Assembly (NCBI GenBank): GCA_016946835.1
Contig: JACVTC010000008.1
Span: 1,450,001-1,514,000 of the forward strand
DNA: 64,000 nt
Direction of reading: 5' to 3'
Source of the DNA: Neocallimastix lanati (nom. inval.)
Taxonomy: Eukaryota; Neocallimastigomycota; Neocallimastigomycetes; Neocallimastigales; Neocallimastigaceae
The position numbers and the translations under genes were made by a program. Positions 29,376 to 41,265 of the stretch are shown in pieces. Every line of letters starts with the position of its first letter. Position 1 is the first letter of the stretch. A model generated the notes under the pieces. It did no database searches, had not been told where the DNA came from, and worked only from the letters and a program-made list of their open reading frames with translations.

Positions 29376-30077
29376 TTATTGAATTTGAATAGAATGCTTA
29401 TGTTCATTCTTTTGAGGTTCAATCTTTTCAAGAGTAACTTCTAATACACCATTTTCCATTTTGGCTTGAATATTATTAATATCAACATTTTCAGGAATAC
29501 TAAATGATCTTGAAAATTTACCATAACTACATTCTATTCTACTATATTTCTTATTATTTTCTTCTTTATTAGTTTCATTTTGTTCTTCCTTTATGGTTTC
29601 TTTATTTTCATCGGCATCTTTTGTGGCATTTTTATCTTTAGTAGAATCCTTATTAGATTCCTTATTAGAATCTATTTTAGAATTCATATCAGAATTATCT
29701 ATAATAGTTTCTCTTTCACCTGAAATTGTTAAAACACGATCATCATCGGAAAGTTCCATTTTAACTTGATCCTTATTCATACCTGGTAAATCCGCATGAA
29801 TATAATAATTATTTTCATCTTCACTCAAATTAATCTTTGGACTGAAATCAACAGCTTTGAATACATCACTATTGAATGTCTTAGAAATTTGATCTTCTAA
29901 GTTCTTAACTGGATTATATGATAAATATGGATAAGGATATAAAGAAGGGAAAGTAATCAAAGGATGATTAAAAAATTCATTTTCCAAATCATTTTCAATA
30001 TCATCGAAAAATGAACCTCTTATTAAAGAATTATTTCTTCTCATAGATAAAGGATGTTCGCAAATGAATAAAGACAT
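29376..30077 (-). CDS. small heat shock protein Hsp20, copy 2
   Basis: 233 residues, same domain plan as copy 1, with the longer N-terminal form (DDIENDLENEFF). Distinctive changes are DNSDMNSKIDSN at the start of the insert, PENVDINN in place of PENADINN, and LEKIEPQ in place of LKKMEPQ after the ENGVLEVTL strand. These are conservative and leave the alpha-crystallin core and the C-terminal SIQIQ intact. The frame is open, the promoter is present and it is probably expressed. Minus-strand block with copies 1, 3 and 4. Confidence 0.95.
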   Translation of the reverse strand: MSLFICEHPLSMRRNNSLIRGSFFDDIENDLENEFFNHPLITFPSLYPYPYLSYNPVKNLEDQISKTFNSDVFKAVDFSPKINLSEDENNYYIHADLPGMNKDQVKMELSDDDRVLTISGERETIIDNSDMNSKIDSNKESNKDSTKDKNATKDADENKETIKEEQNETNKEENNKKYSRIECSYGKFSRSFSIPENVDINNIQAKMENGVLEVTLEKIEPQKNEHKHSIQIQ

Positions 30078-30278
30078 TTTTACTATTTATTTATTATTCT
30101 TTGTTTTATTAATTACTTCTTTTTGTATTTTTTTTGTTTTATTAAATTATATTTAAAAAGCGATTTTTTTTTGTTATTTTTTTTTAAAGCGTTTAATATT
30201 ATTTAAATATTTATTATTTATAATTTTAAATATAAAAAAATTAATGAAGAAAATATTTTTAATCGAGGAGATGAATGT

Positions 30279-30354
30279 TATTTATACTTTTTTTCAGAAT
30301 TATATTTAAAAAATAATATCTATTATCTTTAAAAATAAAGTTTTCTAGTAATTC
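30279..30354 (-). promoter_or_regulatory. Hsp20 copy 2 core promoter
   Basis: TATAAATA at 30286-30279 and the conserved GAATTACTAGAAAACTTTAT block at 30354-30334. The second GATA half-site is lost (AAAAATAAAG instead). Confidence 0.6.
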
Positions 30355-31116
30355 TTTTTAATAAAGAATGCATTATTTATAAAAAAATTTAATTTTCATG
30401 AAAGATGTTAATTTTTTTTCATTTATTAAATTAATTTCTATAATTTTCTACATTTTCTATTTATTCTATATTTTTAATATAATATTATTATTACTATGTA
30501 AAATTTTTATTTACTTGGAAAATTTTAAAAATTTAATTAAATTCTATTGGATAGAAATCGTAAATTATAATTTCTATAAAATTTTTTTTATTTAAATTAT
30601 TCCATTAATTAATTATTTATTAATTAATTTATCCATTAGAAAAAAAATTTATTAATAACGAAATTCCTTTTATAATAGAAAGAAAAAAAACATATATTTC
30701 GTTTAAAAAATTATAAAATTAAATACAGAATATCTAGTTATTAACACTAAGAATCAAAAGTAAAAAAAAATTAACTATTTCTATGTTTATATCAATAAAA
30801 AATAAATAAACTTTAATAAATTATATCATATTTTGTTATTATTAGTATTTTTTTATTTAACAATAAGAGATTGATTATTAAAATTTTTAAATAAAACTTT
30901 TAAAAAAAATATCCTGTAATTTATTATGTAAATGTTTTTTTTTTAAAAAATAAAATATATATACATATATGTATATTTATTTTAAAATTTAATTATTCAA
31001 ACTTTTTATAAATATAAAAATAAACTTTAATAAATTATATCATATTTTGTTATTATTAGTATTTTTTTATTTAACCATTTGATATTTAATCATTAAAAAC
31101 TTTAAATATACCTTTC

Positions 31117-31148
<32 letters not shown>

Positions 31149-31982
31149 GTAATTTATAATATAAATTTTTTTTTTAAAAAAAAAATATGTATTTATTTTA
31201 AAATTTAATATTTATATTTTTTATATTGAAAAAATGTAAAATATATTAAAATATTTTTTTTTATTATATACATTAATAAAATCTAAATATATTCTTTTAT
31301 TTGTATTTTGAGAAAAAGTGAAATAAAAAATTAATTATTTTATATAAAATAAATATTTTATTTAATTAATTGTATAATAGAAATTAAATTAATTTAAAGT
31401 TTACATAGACATTTTATTGAAAAAATACTTTAGAATAATTATTATTAATGTAAAAATAAGAAATTAAAAAAAAAAAAAAAAAAAAATTATTAAAACATCA
31501 TTGTACAAAAAAATAAAAATAAAGTCATATTGATGTTTTATTTTGAAAACACAAAAATATAAGTAAAAAGAAATAAAATTTTATTATTTTTTTACTTTTT
31601 AAAGCACTCATCTAAAAATAAAAAGAAATAAAACAAAATATTTTTTATTTTTTAATATTTTCATTTTTTATTTTTTATTTTTAATTATATTTATTTACAA
31701 TAGTTATTATTTACAATATTTTAAAATAAATTAATAGCTAAATAATTATAAATAGTTATGATAGTTTTTAAAAATGGTATAATAAATAATACAATATTTA
31801 ATTTATATTATTTATATCTATTTAAACTTTAGTATTCTTTTAAAATTAAAATTTTTAATTTCAAAATTGGATATAAAATTAATATATTAAATAATATTAA
31901 ATAATATATTACTTAAAATTTTGTGATAGATATATTATTTAGTATTATTAAAACCTATTTAATATTTCTATAGTAAGAAATT
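30355..31982. other. spacer between Hsp20 copies 3 and 2
   Basis: Poly-A at about 31119-31145. A short segment (TTATATCATATTTTGTTATT) occurs twice, at about 30824 and 31035, marking an internal duplication. From about 31300 to the gene it is nearly identical to 26170-26850. Confidence 0.6.
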
Positions 31983-32720
31983 TTATTGAATTTGAATAGA
32001 ATGCTTATGTTCATTCTTTTGAGGTTCAATCTTTTTAAGAGTAACTTCTAAAACACCATTTTCCATTTTGGCTTGAATATTATTAATATCAGCATTTTCA
32101 GGAATACTAAATGATCTTGAAAATTTACCGTAACAGCATTCTATTCTACTATATTTCTTATTATTTTCTTCTTTATTAGTTTCTTTCTTATTATTATTTT
32201 TAGTTTCTTTTTGTTCTTCCTTTATGGTTTCTTTATTTTCATTGGCACCTTTTGTGGCATTTTCATTTTTAGTAGAATCTATATTAGAATCATTATTAGA
32301 TTCCTTATTAGAATCTTTTTTAAAGTTCTTATCAGAGTCATCAATAATAGTTTCTCTTTCACCTAAAATAGTTAAAACACGATCATCATCTGAAAGTTCC
32401 ATTTTAACTTGATCCTTATTTATACCTGGTAAATCTGCCTGAATATAATAATTATTTTCATCTTCACTCAAATTAATCTTTGGACTGAAATCAACAGCTT
32501 TGAATACATCACTATTGAATGTCTTAGAAATTTGATCTTCTAAGTTCTTAACTGGATTATACGATAAATATGGATAAGGATATAAAGAAGGGAAAGTAAT
32601 CAAAGGATGATTAAAAAATTCATTTTCCAAATCATTTTCAATATCATCGAAAAATGAACCTCTTATTAAAGAATTATTTCTTCTCGTAGATAAAGGATGT
32701 TCACAAATGAATAAAGACAT
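31983..32720 (-). CDS. small heat shock protein Hsp20, copy 3 (longest, most diverged)
   Basis: 245 residues, the longest copy because the insert carries an extra KETKNNNKKETNKEE segment. Several otherwise invariant positions have changed: LSTRRNN for LSMRRNN, YYIQADLPGI for YYIHADLPGM, LTILGERE for LTISGERE, and IECCYGK for IECSYGK (an added cysteine). The core hydrophobic pattern, ENGVLEVTL and the IQIQ tail remain. It may be under weaker constraint than its neighbours, but the frame is intact. Confidence 0.93.
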   Translation of the reverse strand: MSLFICEHPLSTRRNNSLIRGSFFDDIENDLENEFFNHPLITFPSLYPYPYLSYNPVKNLEDQISKTFNSDVFKAVDFSPKINLSEDENNYYIQADLPGINKDQVKMELSDDDRVLTILGERETIIDDSDKNFKKDSNKESNNDSNIDSTKNENATKGANENKETIKEEQKETKNNNKKETNKEENNKKYSRIECCYGKFSRSFSIPENADINNIQAKMENGVLEVTLKKIEPQKNEHKHSIQIQ

Positions 32721-32919
32721 TTTTTATTGTTTGTTTATTACTTTTTGGTTTATTAATTATTTCTTTTTGTATTTTTTTTTTATTTAACTGTATTTAAAAA
32801 GCGATTTTTTTTGTTATTATTTTATTAAAGCGTTTAATATAATTTAAATATTTATTATTTATATTTTTAAATATAAAAAATTTAATGAAGAAAATATTTT
32901 TAATCGAGGAGATGAATGT

Positions 32920-32995
32920 TATTTATACTTTTTTTCAAAACCATATTGAAAAAATATTATTTATTATCTTAAAAAATAAAGTTTTCTAGTAATTC
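32920..32995 (-). promoter_or_regulatory. Hsp20 copy 3 core promoter
   Basis: TATAAATA at 32927-32920 and conserved block at 32995-32975, followed upstream by TTCCATTT in place of TTCTTTTT (shared with copy 13). Confidence 0.6.
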
Positions 32996-33388
32996 CATTT
33001 AAAAAAGAAAATATAATGATAAAATAGTTTTATTCTATTCCTTCAATTGCAAAAAAATTAAATACTTTCTATAATTTCTACATTTTCTATTTTTTCTATA
33101 TTTTTAATATAATGTATTATTGTTATATAAAATTATAATGTAATTAATAATTTTAAAATTTTAATTAATATTTATTGGAAAAAAGTACATAAATTTTAAT
33201 TTCTATAAAATTTTTTTTATTTAAAATTATTCCATTAATTATTTATTTATTAATTAATTATTTATCCGTTAGTAAAAAGAAAATTATTAATAAAGAAATT
33301 CCTTTCATAATAGAAAGAAAAACAAAAGTTATTTCTTTTAAAATATTATAAAATTATATGTAGAATTTCTAGTTATTAATACTAATAA

Positions 33389-33446
<58 letters not shown>

Positions 33447-34577
33447 ATTTTCTATATATATATCAATAAAAAGTAAATAAACTTTAATAATTTATATCAT
33501 ATTTTGTTATTATTAGTATTATTTTATTTAACCATAAGAGATTGAATATTAAAGTTTTTAAATAAAAACTTTTTAAAAAAAATATCTTGTAATTTATTAT
33601 ATAAATGTTTTTTTTTTTTTAAAAAAAAAAAAAAAAAGAGGTATTTATTTTAAAATTTAATTACTCATACTTTTTATATTGAAAAAAATAAAATATATTA
33701 AAATATTTTTTTTAATTAAATGAATTAACAAAAGTCAAATATATCCTTCTTTTATTTGTATTTTGAGAAAAAATGTAATAAAAATTGAAAAATTTTATGT
33801 AGTTCTTTTTCACTTTATTAATCGATAGTTTTTTTAATATAAAAATATGGTATATAATATAAAAATATTTTTTAAGAAATATAAATAGTATTATATAATT
33901 AACTTCTAATTAACTTAAGTTATTATATACATATATATTTCTATACTATAAAAATCAAAAATTTATAAATCAAAAATTTATTATAAATTAATATTATATT
34001 TATTAATTGTTATAATAAAAAATTATATTATATTAAAAAAAATTCCAGAGAATAATTATAATTAATTAATAAATAATTAAATAATTAAAAAAAATTATTA
34101 AAATGAAAATAAAAAAACATTAATATATTTTATATTGAAAATATACAAATAAAAAAATAAAATATTAATACTTTTATATTTTATAATTTTTTATTTGATA
34201 AAACACACAAATAAGATAAAAAGAAATAAAACTTCATTATTTATTTTATTTTATTTTAGTTTTTATTTTATTTTTTTATTTATTTATTTACATTATTAAT
34301 TATTTACAATATTTTAAAATAAATTAATAGCTAAATAATTATAAATAGTTTTGATAGTTTTGAAAATGGTATAATAAATAATATAATATTTAATTTATAT
34401 TATTTATTTCTATATAAACTTAAGTATTCTTTTAAAATCGAAATTTATTAATTTAAAATTGGTTAAAAAATTAATATATTAAATAATATTAAATAATATA
34501 TTACTTAAAATTTGTGATAGATATATTATTTAATATTATTAAAATTTGTTTATATATGATTTCAAAAGTTAGAAAAT
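32996..34577. other. spacer between Hsp20 copies 4 and 3
   Basis: Contains a 51-nt poly-A tract (33394-33444) and, from about 34280, the conserved 3' flank of copy 4. No gene. Confidence 0.6.
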
Positions 34578-35291
34578 TTATTGAATTTGAATAGAATGCT
34601 TATGTTCATTCTTTTGAGGTTCCATCTTTTTAAGAGTAACTTCTAAAACACCATTTTCCATTTTGGCTTGAATATTATTAATATCTGCATTTTCAGGAAT
34701 ACTAAATGATCTTGAAAATTTACCGTAACTGCATTCTATTCTACTATATTTCTTATTATTTTCTTCTTTATTAGCTTCTTTTTGTTCTTTCTTTTGTTCT
34801 TTCTTTTGATCTTCTTTATTTTCATTGGCTTTGTCTTTGATATTTTCATCTTTAGTAGAATCCTTATTAGAATCATTATTAGAATCTTTTTTAGAGTTCT
34901 TATCAGAGTTATCAATAATAGTTTCTCTTTCACCTGAAATAGTTAAAACACGATCATCATCTGAAAGTTCCATTTTAACTTGATCCTTATTCATACCTGG
35001 TAAATCCGCATGAATATAATAATTATTTTCATCTTCACTCAAATTAATCTTTGGACTGAAATCAACAGCTTTGAATACATCACTATTGAATGTCTTAGAA
35101 ATTTGATCTTCTAAATTCTTAACAGGATTATATGATAAATATGGATAAGGATATAAAGAAGGGAAAGTAATCAAAGGATGATTAAAAAATTCATTTTCCA
35201 AATCATTTTCAATATCATCGAAAAATGAACCTCTTATTAAAGAATTATTTCTTCTCATAGATAAAGGATGTTCGCAAATGAATAAAGTCAT
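34578..35291 (-). CDS. small heat shock protein Hsp20, copy 4
   Basis: 237 residues. It is the only copy starting MTLF instead of MSLF. The insert is of the 'KEQ' type, with tandem KKEQKKEQK units after NENKEDQ, unlike the ETIKEEQK type of copies 1-3. The alpha-crystallin core is otherwise the consensus form. It is the last gene of the left minus-strand block; beyond it lies the TIR element at 36.0-37.4 kb, after which gene orientation flips. Confidence 0.95.
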   Translation of the reverse strand: MTLFICEHPLSMRRNNSLIRGSFFDDIENDLENEFFNHPLITFPSLYPYPYLSYNPVKNLEDQISKTFNSDVFKAVDFSPKINLSEDENNYYIHADLPGMNKDQVKMELSDDDRVLTISGERETIIDNSDKNSKKDSNNDSNKDSTKDENIKDKANENKEDQKKEQKKEQKEANKEENNKKYSRIECSYGKFSRSFSIPENADINNIQAKMENGVLEVTLKKMEPQKNEHKHSIQIQ

Positions 35292-35493
35292 TTTATTATT
35301 TATTTATTATTACTTGTTTTGTTTTATTAATTAATTTATTTTATAGTTTTTGTTTTATTAAATTGTTTTTAATAATAAGAGAATTTTTCTTAATTTTTTA
35401 TTAAAGCGTTTAGTATTATTTGAATATTTATTATTTATATTTTTAAATATAAAAATTAATGAAGAAAATATTTTTATTCGAGGAAATAAGTGA

Positions 35494-35567
35494 TATTTAT
35501 ACTTTTTCAAAATCATATTGAAAAAGTAATATTTATTATCTTTAAAAATAAAGTTTTCTAGTAATTC
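35494..35567 (-). promoter_or_regulatory. Hsp20 copy 4 core promoter
   Basis: TATAAATA at 35501-35494 and conserved block at 35567-35547. The leader below it reads TTCGAGGAAATAAG, slightly diverged. Confidence 0.6.
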
Positions 35568-36030
35568 TTTTTAGTAAAAAATACATTGATGATAAAAATA
35601 ATTTATCCTCTTTCAAATATATATAATATATGAAGATATGTGTGAAAGAGATTTATTTTTTTTTTTAAACTAATTAATTTCTACAAATTTCTACATTTTC
35701 GATTTATTCTATATTTTAATGTAATGTTATACTGATATGTAAAATTATTATGTAATTAATAAATTTTAAAATTTTATTAATTTTTATTGGATAAAAATCA
35801 TAAATTTTAATTACTATAAGAATTATTATTATTAATATTTATATTTTTAATAACATTTATATTTTTATATAATTTTTTTATTAATAGCATATAAATAAAA
35901 GAATTAAAATCATAAAATCTAACCATTATATGATTTATTGAATTTAAAAATTGAAATAACAAAATAATACAATAAAATAATATTATGTAGCATAATATAT
36001 CTATAGCCACATATTTATATATATCACGTG
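35568..36030. other. Hsp20 copy 4 upstream DNA up to mobile element
   Basis: Similarity to other Hsp20 upstream regions (TTCTACATTTT.GATTTATTC, TTTTATTGGATAAAAATC) continues to about 35815 and then stops. The rest is unrelated AT-rich DNA leading into the TIR element. Confidence 0.5.
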
Positions 36031-37430
36031 AAAATGGCGTAATGCAACCTCCCCATTTTTATAGGGAGAGTTGCATTTCCCCAGATTGCATTTCGCCAAG
36101 TGGCGTATTATTAAAATGTTGCATTTCCCCAAGTTGCATTTCGACAAGTGACTTATTGATATAAATAAATGAATAAATAAATAAATAAAAATTCAAAATA
36201 ATTTTTTTAAATAAATAAAAATTCAAAATAATTTTTTTAAACTTGTTTTTATTATATTTTATAATTAATTATAGATATTTTTTAAAATAAAATAATTATT
36301 AATAATATTTAATTATAAAAATAAATTTAATTATAAAGATTTTAATATTTTGTAAAAAAATAATATTATAACAATATTTTAATTATAAAAATATATTTTT
36401 AAAATAATAATATTTTATCATAAAAATATATTTTAATGTTCTTAAGCTAACCTAATCTAATAAAGATTAAAAATACTTTAATAATTATTTATTTATTCAT
36501 TTATTCTCTTTTTAATATAATTTTGACTATTAAAAATATTATTATTATATATTTTAATATTTCGTAAAATAGTAATAAAATAATAATTTATAATATTTAA
36601 TTATAAAAATATATTTAATTATAAAGATATATTTTAATATTTTGTAAAATAGTTCAATAAAATAATTATTTAAAATATTTAATTATAAAAATATATTTAA
36701 TTATAATAATATATTTAATTATAAAAATATATTTAATTATAAAGATATATTTTAATATTTTGTAAAATAGTTCAATAAAATAATTATTTAAAATATTTAA
36801 TTATAAAAATATATTTTTAAAATAATAATATTTTATCATAAAATTTTAATGTTCTTAAGCTAACCTAATCTAATAAAGATTAAAAATACTTTAATAATTA
36901 TTGTATTTATTCATTTATTCTCTTTTTAAAATAATTATAAAAATATTATTATTGATGTTTCTGCAATTATTGCTACAGTTTATATTATTTATTATTAATT
37001 TGTAAAATACTATAAAAAAAGCTTTTTACATTTTTCTTAAGTAGGTAAATATTATTTTTATTAATTCATTTATATATATATTTGTAAATAATAATATTAT
37101 TATTTATAATTTAATCGTCATTATTATTATTAATAACAATCCTTTTATAATTATAGCAATACTGTTTATATTATTATTTTTTTTTTATTAATTTTATTAC
37201 TATATTGTTTATTTTATTATTATTATTTTTTTTTTTATTATTTATCAATTTATTATTTATTTAAACAGATATTTGTAAAGCTATTTATATATGAAAAAAA
37301 ATTTTTTAATAAATATTTACTTCAAAAATATAAATACTTCAATATTAAAAATATTTAATTTTATTTATTTATTTATTTATTTAATAATTCTCAATTTGGC
37401 GAAATGCAATTTGGCGAAATGCCCCATTTT
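36031..37430. mobile_element. TIR element, about 1.4 kb, non-autonomous
   Basis: Left side, 36061-36153: GGGAGAGTTGCATTTCCCC, then TTGCATTTCGCC twice more in variant form (one as TTTCGACAAG), with the hairpin CGCCAAGTGGCG. Right side, 37392-37423: GGCGAAATGC twice, the inverted form. The left is preceded by GGCGTAATGCAACCTCCCC (36036-36054), which looks like the right end of another copy. The sequence just inside both ends matches the small element at 48431-48654 (TATTGATATAAATAAAT on the left, TTATTTATTTAATAATT.TC on the right), so that one is an internal-deletion relative. No open reading frame; the interior is repetitive. Confidence 0.65.
36390..36945. repeat. direct duplication inside the 36-37.4 kb element
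   Basis: The segment 36390-36530, containing TTCTTAAGCTAACCTAATCT and TAATAAAGATTAAAAATACT, recurs at about 36800-36945. Between them are tandem-like copies of a TTTTAATATTTTGTAAAATA-containing unit (about 36630 and 36755). Confidence 0.8.
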
Positions 37431-38219
37431 TATCAAATTATTTAAAAAATTTTATAAGGGCTAGAATTAAAAATAATTAAATAAAAATTTTTACTATAAT
37501 GATAAAATAAAAAACATGGAGAATATAGAAAATTTCATATAGCTTAATTCATTTTTTAATTGAAAATTATTATATCTTGATTTATTAATATATTTTGAAA
37601 AACTAACAATATATATATATATATTTGATTAACTTAATATTTCAAATAATATAATATTAAAGTATTATTTAATCTTTATATTTTTTTTAATATGTTATAT
37701 ATATTACTAGAAATTTTATTTTTTATTTTTAATTTTCAATATTTAAGATATAATTTGCTTAATTTTTATTTATTTTCGATATATGTATACTAATTTTAAA
37801 ATACTTTTTTATAATTTTAAAATTTTTATAATTAATAATTGAAATTTTATATATACTTAATAACTTTATATAAGAATTCTTGAATAAATTTTCTGTTTTA
37901 AGCAGATTTTTTTTTTTTAAAGTAATTTTAAAATATTATACTATTAATAGATAAATTTATAATGGAATAATTTAAATAAAAAAATTTCACAACAATTAGA
38001 GTTCTTTTATTCATAGAAATTAAAATTTTAAAAATTTTTAATTACATAATAATTTTACATATATTACATTAAAAATATAGAAAAAATGGAAAATGTAGAA
38101 ATTTATAGAAATTAATTAGTTAATAAAAAAATTTAACACCTTTCACACATATATTTTATATAGTTGAAATAGGATAATTTATTTTTTTTTTTTATTATCA
38201 ATGCATTCTTTACTAAAAA
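37431..38219. other. spacer between TIR element and Hsp20 copy 5
   Basis: The first half is unrelated AT-rich DNA. From about 37930, similarity to the Hsp20 upstream spacers resumes (TTTATAGAAATTAATTAGTT, AAAATGTAGAAATTT). Confidence 0.5.
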
Positions 38220-38293
38220 GAATTACTAGAAAACTTTATTTTAAAGATAACAGATATTATTTTTTAAATATGATTTTGAAAAATGTATAAATA
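38220..38293 (+). promoter_or_regulatory. Hsp20 copy 5 core promoter
   Basis: Conserved block GAATTACTAGAAAACTTTAT at 38220-38240 and TATAAATA at 38286-38293. Below the TATA box it uniquely reads ATCCCCTGG where other copies read ATCTCCTCG, creating a CCCCT (STRE-like) motif. Confidence 0.6.
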
Positions 38294-38494
38294 ACATTCA
38301 TCCCCTGGATTAAAAATATTTTCTTCATTAATTTTTTTTATATTTAAAAATATAAATAATATATATTTAAATAATATTAAACGCTTTAATAAAAAATAAC
38401 AAAAAAAAAATCGCTTTTTAAATACAGTTTAATAAAAAAAAAATACAAAAAGATATAATTAATAAACCAAAAAGTAATAAACAAACAATAAAAA

Positions 38495-39184
38495 ATGTCT
38501 TTATTCATTTGCGAACATCCTTTATCTATGAGAAGAAATAATTCTTTAATAAGAGGTTCATTTTTCGATGATATTGAAAATGATTTGGAAAATGAATTTT
38601 TTAATCATCCTTTGATTACTTTCCCTTCTTTATATCCTTATCCATATTTATCATATAATCCAGTTAAGAATTTAGAAGATCAAATTTCTAAGACATTCAA
38701 TAGTGATGTATTCAAAGCTGTTGATTTCAGTCCAAAGATTAATTTGAGTGAAGATGAAAATAATTATTATATTCATGCGGATTTACCAGGTATGAATAAG
38801 GATCAAGTTAAAATGGAACTTTCAGATGATGATCGTGTTTTAACTATTTCAGGTGAAAGAGAAACTATTATTGATAATTCTGATATGGATTCTAAAAAAG
38901 ATTCTACTAAAAATAAAAATGTTAAAGAAGATGCCAATGAAAATAAAGAAAATCAAAAGAAAGAACAAAAGAAAGAACAAAAAGAAACTAATAAAGAAGA
39001 AAATAATAGGAAATATAGTAGAATAGAATGTAGTTATGGTAATTTTTCAAGATCATTTAGTATTCCTGAAAATGCAGATATTAATAATATTCAAGCCAAA
39101 ATGGAAAATGGTGTTTTAGAAGTTACTCTTAAAAAGATGGAACCTCAAAAGAATGAACATAAGCATTCTATTCAAATTCAATAA
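38495..39184 (+). CDS. small heat shock protein Hsp20, copy 5
   Basis: 229 residues, first gene of the plus-strand block. It has the long N-terminal form (DLEN present) but the shortest insert among such copies (DMDSKKDSTKNKNVKEDANE, then KKEQKKEQKETNKEE). It reads NNRKYSRIECSYGNFSRSF, with Asn replacing the Lys of the usual YGKFSRSF. Core strands, ENGVLEVTL and SIQIQ are unchanged. Upstream and leader are most like copy 6. Confidence 0.95.
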   Translation: MSLFICEHPLSMRRNNSLIRGSFFDDIENDLENEFFNHPLITFPSLYPYPYLSYNPVKNLEDQISKTFNSDVFKAVDFSPKINLSEDENNYYIHADLPGMNKDQVKMELSDDDRVLTISGERETIIDNSDMDSKKDSTKNKNVKEDANENKENQKKEQKKEQKETNKEENNRKYSRIECSYGNFSRSFSIPENADINNIQAKMENGVLEVTLKKMEPQKNEHKHSIQIQ

Positions 39185-40121
39185 ACTTTCTTACTTTAGA
39201 AGTCATAAATAAATTTTAATACTATTAAATAATATATATATCACAAATTTAAAGTAATATATTATTTAATATATTAATTTTTTAAACAATTTTTGAAATT
39301 AAAAATTTTTGATATTACAATAATACTTAAGTTTATATAGATATAAATAATATAAATTAAATATTATATTATTTATTATACCATTTTCAAAAACTATCAT
39401 AACTATTTATAATTATTTAGCTAATAATTTATTTTAAAATATTGTAAATAATTAAAAATGTAAATAAACAAATAAAAAAATAAAATAAAAAATAAAAATA
39501 AAAAAAAAATGAAGTTTTATTTCTTTTATCTTATTTGGATGTTTTATAAAATAAAAAATTATATAATATAAAAGTAATAATATTTTATTTTATTTTTTTT
39601 TATAAGTATATTTTCAATATAAATTATATTAGTATTTTTTTATTTTTATTTTTTTATTTTATTATTTTAATAATTATTTTTTTTTTCATTATTTATTTTT
39701 ACATTAATAATAATTATTCTATGAAGTTTTATTTTTATGGCATTTATTTTTATTATAAAAATTATTAAATATAACATTTAATAAATTAAAATAGCAAATT
39801 ACTTTATATTAATTTTTTAATTGTAATGATAAAGAATTATATATATATATATATATATAATAACATAAAATAAAATTTTCTTTTAGAAGTTAATTGTATA
39901 TTACAATCTATCTATATCGTTTTAAAAATATTTTATATTATATTTTATATTTTTATATTAAAAAACTATTTATTAATGAATTGAAAAAGAACTACACAAA
40001 AATTTGTAATTTTATTACACTTTTTACACTTTTTCTCAAAATGAAAATAAAAAAAGGATATTTTCAGATTTTCTTAATGGAAATAGTAAAAATAAAAAAT
40101 ATATTAATATATTTTTTTTTA

Positions 40122-40169
<48 letters not shown>

Positions 40170-40211
40170 ATTATTATGAATAATTAAAATTTAAAATATA
40201 TTTAATGTTAA

Positions 40212-40251
<40 letters not shown>

Positions 40252-40371
40252 TATAAATAAAATAAAGACATATTTATATTTTAAGAATGAATTTTATAAA
40301 TATACATATGTATATTTTCTTTCTTTTATTTATTAATATAATTATTTTGATTAATTGAATTTAAAAATAAT

Positions 40372-40409
<38 letters not shown>

Positions 40410-40483
40410 AAAGTCATTTTATATAATACATTTCAATGTTTTTTTAAAAATTTTCGATGGTCAATCTTTTATGTTTAAGTAAA

Positions 40484-40514
<31 letters not shown>

Positions 40515-40994
40515 TAATAAATTATGCTATAATTTATTAAAGTTTACTTATTTTTTATTGATATATGAATGAAAATAGTTTCTTTAACTTTTTATTCTTA
40601 TTATTAATAACTAGAAATATTATATATATTTTTTTAAAAATATTTAAAAGAAATTTTTTTTTTCTATTATAAAAAGAATTTCTTCATTAATAAATTTTTT
40701 TTTTTTTTGATGGATAAATTATTAATTAATAAATAAATAATAAATGGAATAATTTTAAATAAAAAAATTTTATATTAATTAAAATTTACGATTTTTATCC
40801 AATAGAAATTATGTAAAATTTTAAAATTTTCCAAGTACATAAAAATTTTACATAATAATAATACATTACATTAAATATATAGAATAAATAGAAAATGTAG
40901 AAATTTGTAGAAATTAATTTAATAAATGAAAAAAAAATTATTATCTTTCATAAAGATTAAATTTTTTTATAATCAATGTATTTTTTATTAAAAA
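39185..40994. repeat. spacer 5/6, inverted twin of spacer 9/10
   Basis: The conserved 3' flank of copy 5 is followed by about 1.6 kb that matches the reverse complement of 52320-54000 nearly base for base, including a chance 75-codon frame and three poly-T tracts (about 40124-40163, 40217-40249, 40374-40408) that appear as poly-A in the twin. The frame is very A/T-rich with no domain, so I do not call a gene. Confidence 0.8.
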
Positions 40995-41069
40995 GAATTA
41001 CTAGAAAACTTTATTATCAAAGATAATAGATATTATTTCACAATATGATTTTGAAAAAAAATATAAATA
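40995..41069 (+). promoter_or_regulatory. Hsp20 copy 6 core promoter
   Basis: Conserved block at 40995-41015, GATA palindrome TTATCAAAGATAA at about 41014-41026, and TATAAATA at 41062-41069. Confidence 0.6.
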
Positions 41070-41265
41070 CCGCTCATCTCCTCAAGTAAAATATTTTCTT
41101 CATTAATTTTTTATATTTAAAAATATAAATAATAAATATTTAAATAATATTAAACGCTTTAATAAAAAAATAACAAAAAAAATCGCTTTTTGAATACAGT
41201 TAAATAAAAAAAAATACAAAAAGAAATAATTAATAAACCAAAAAGTAATAAACAAACAATAAAAA

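Noticed and set aside
39894-40187. Frame starting MYITIYLYRF, repeated at 53439-53173
   Set aside because: Conserved only because the whole spacer is duplicated. It is rich in Ile/Lys/Phe/Tyr as expected for A/T DNA, runs into a poly-T tract, and has no domain.
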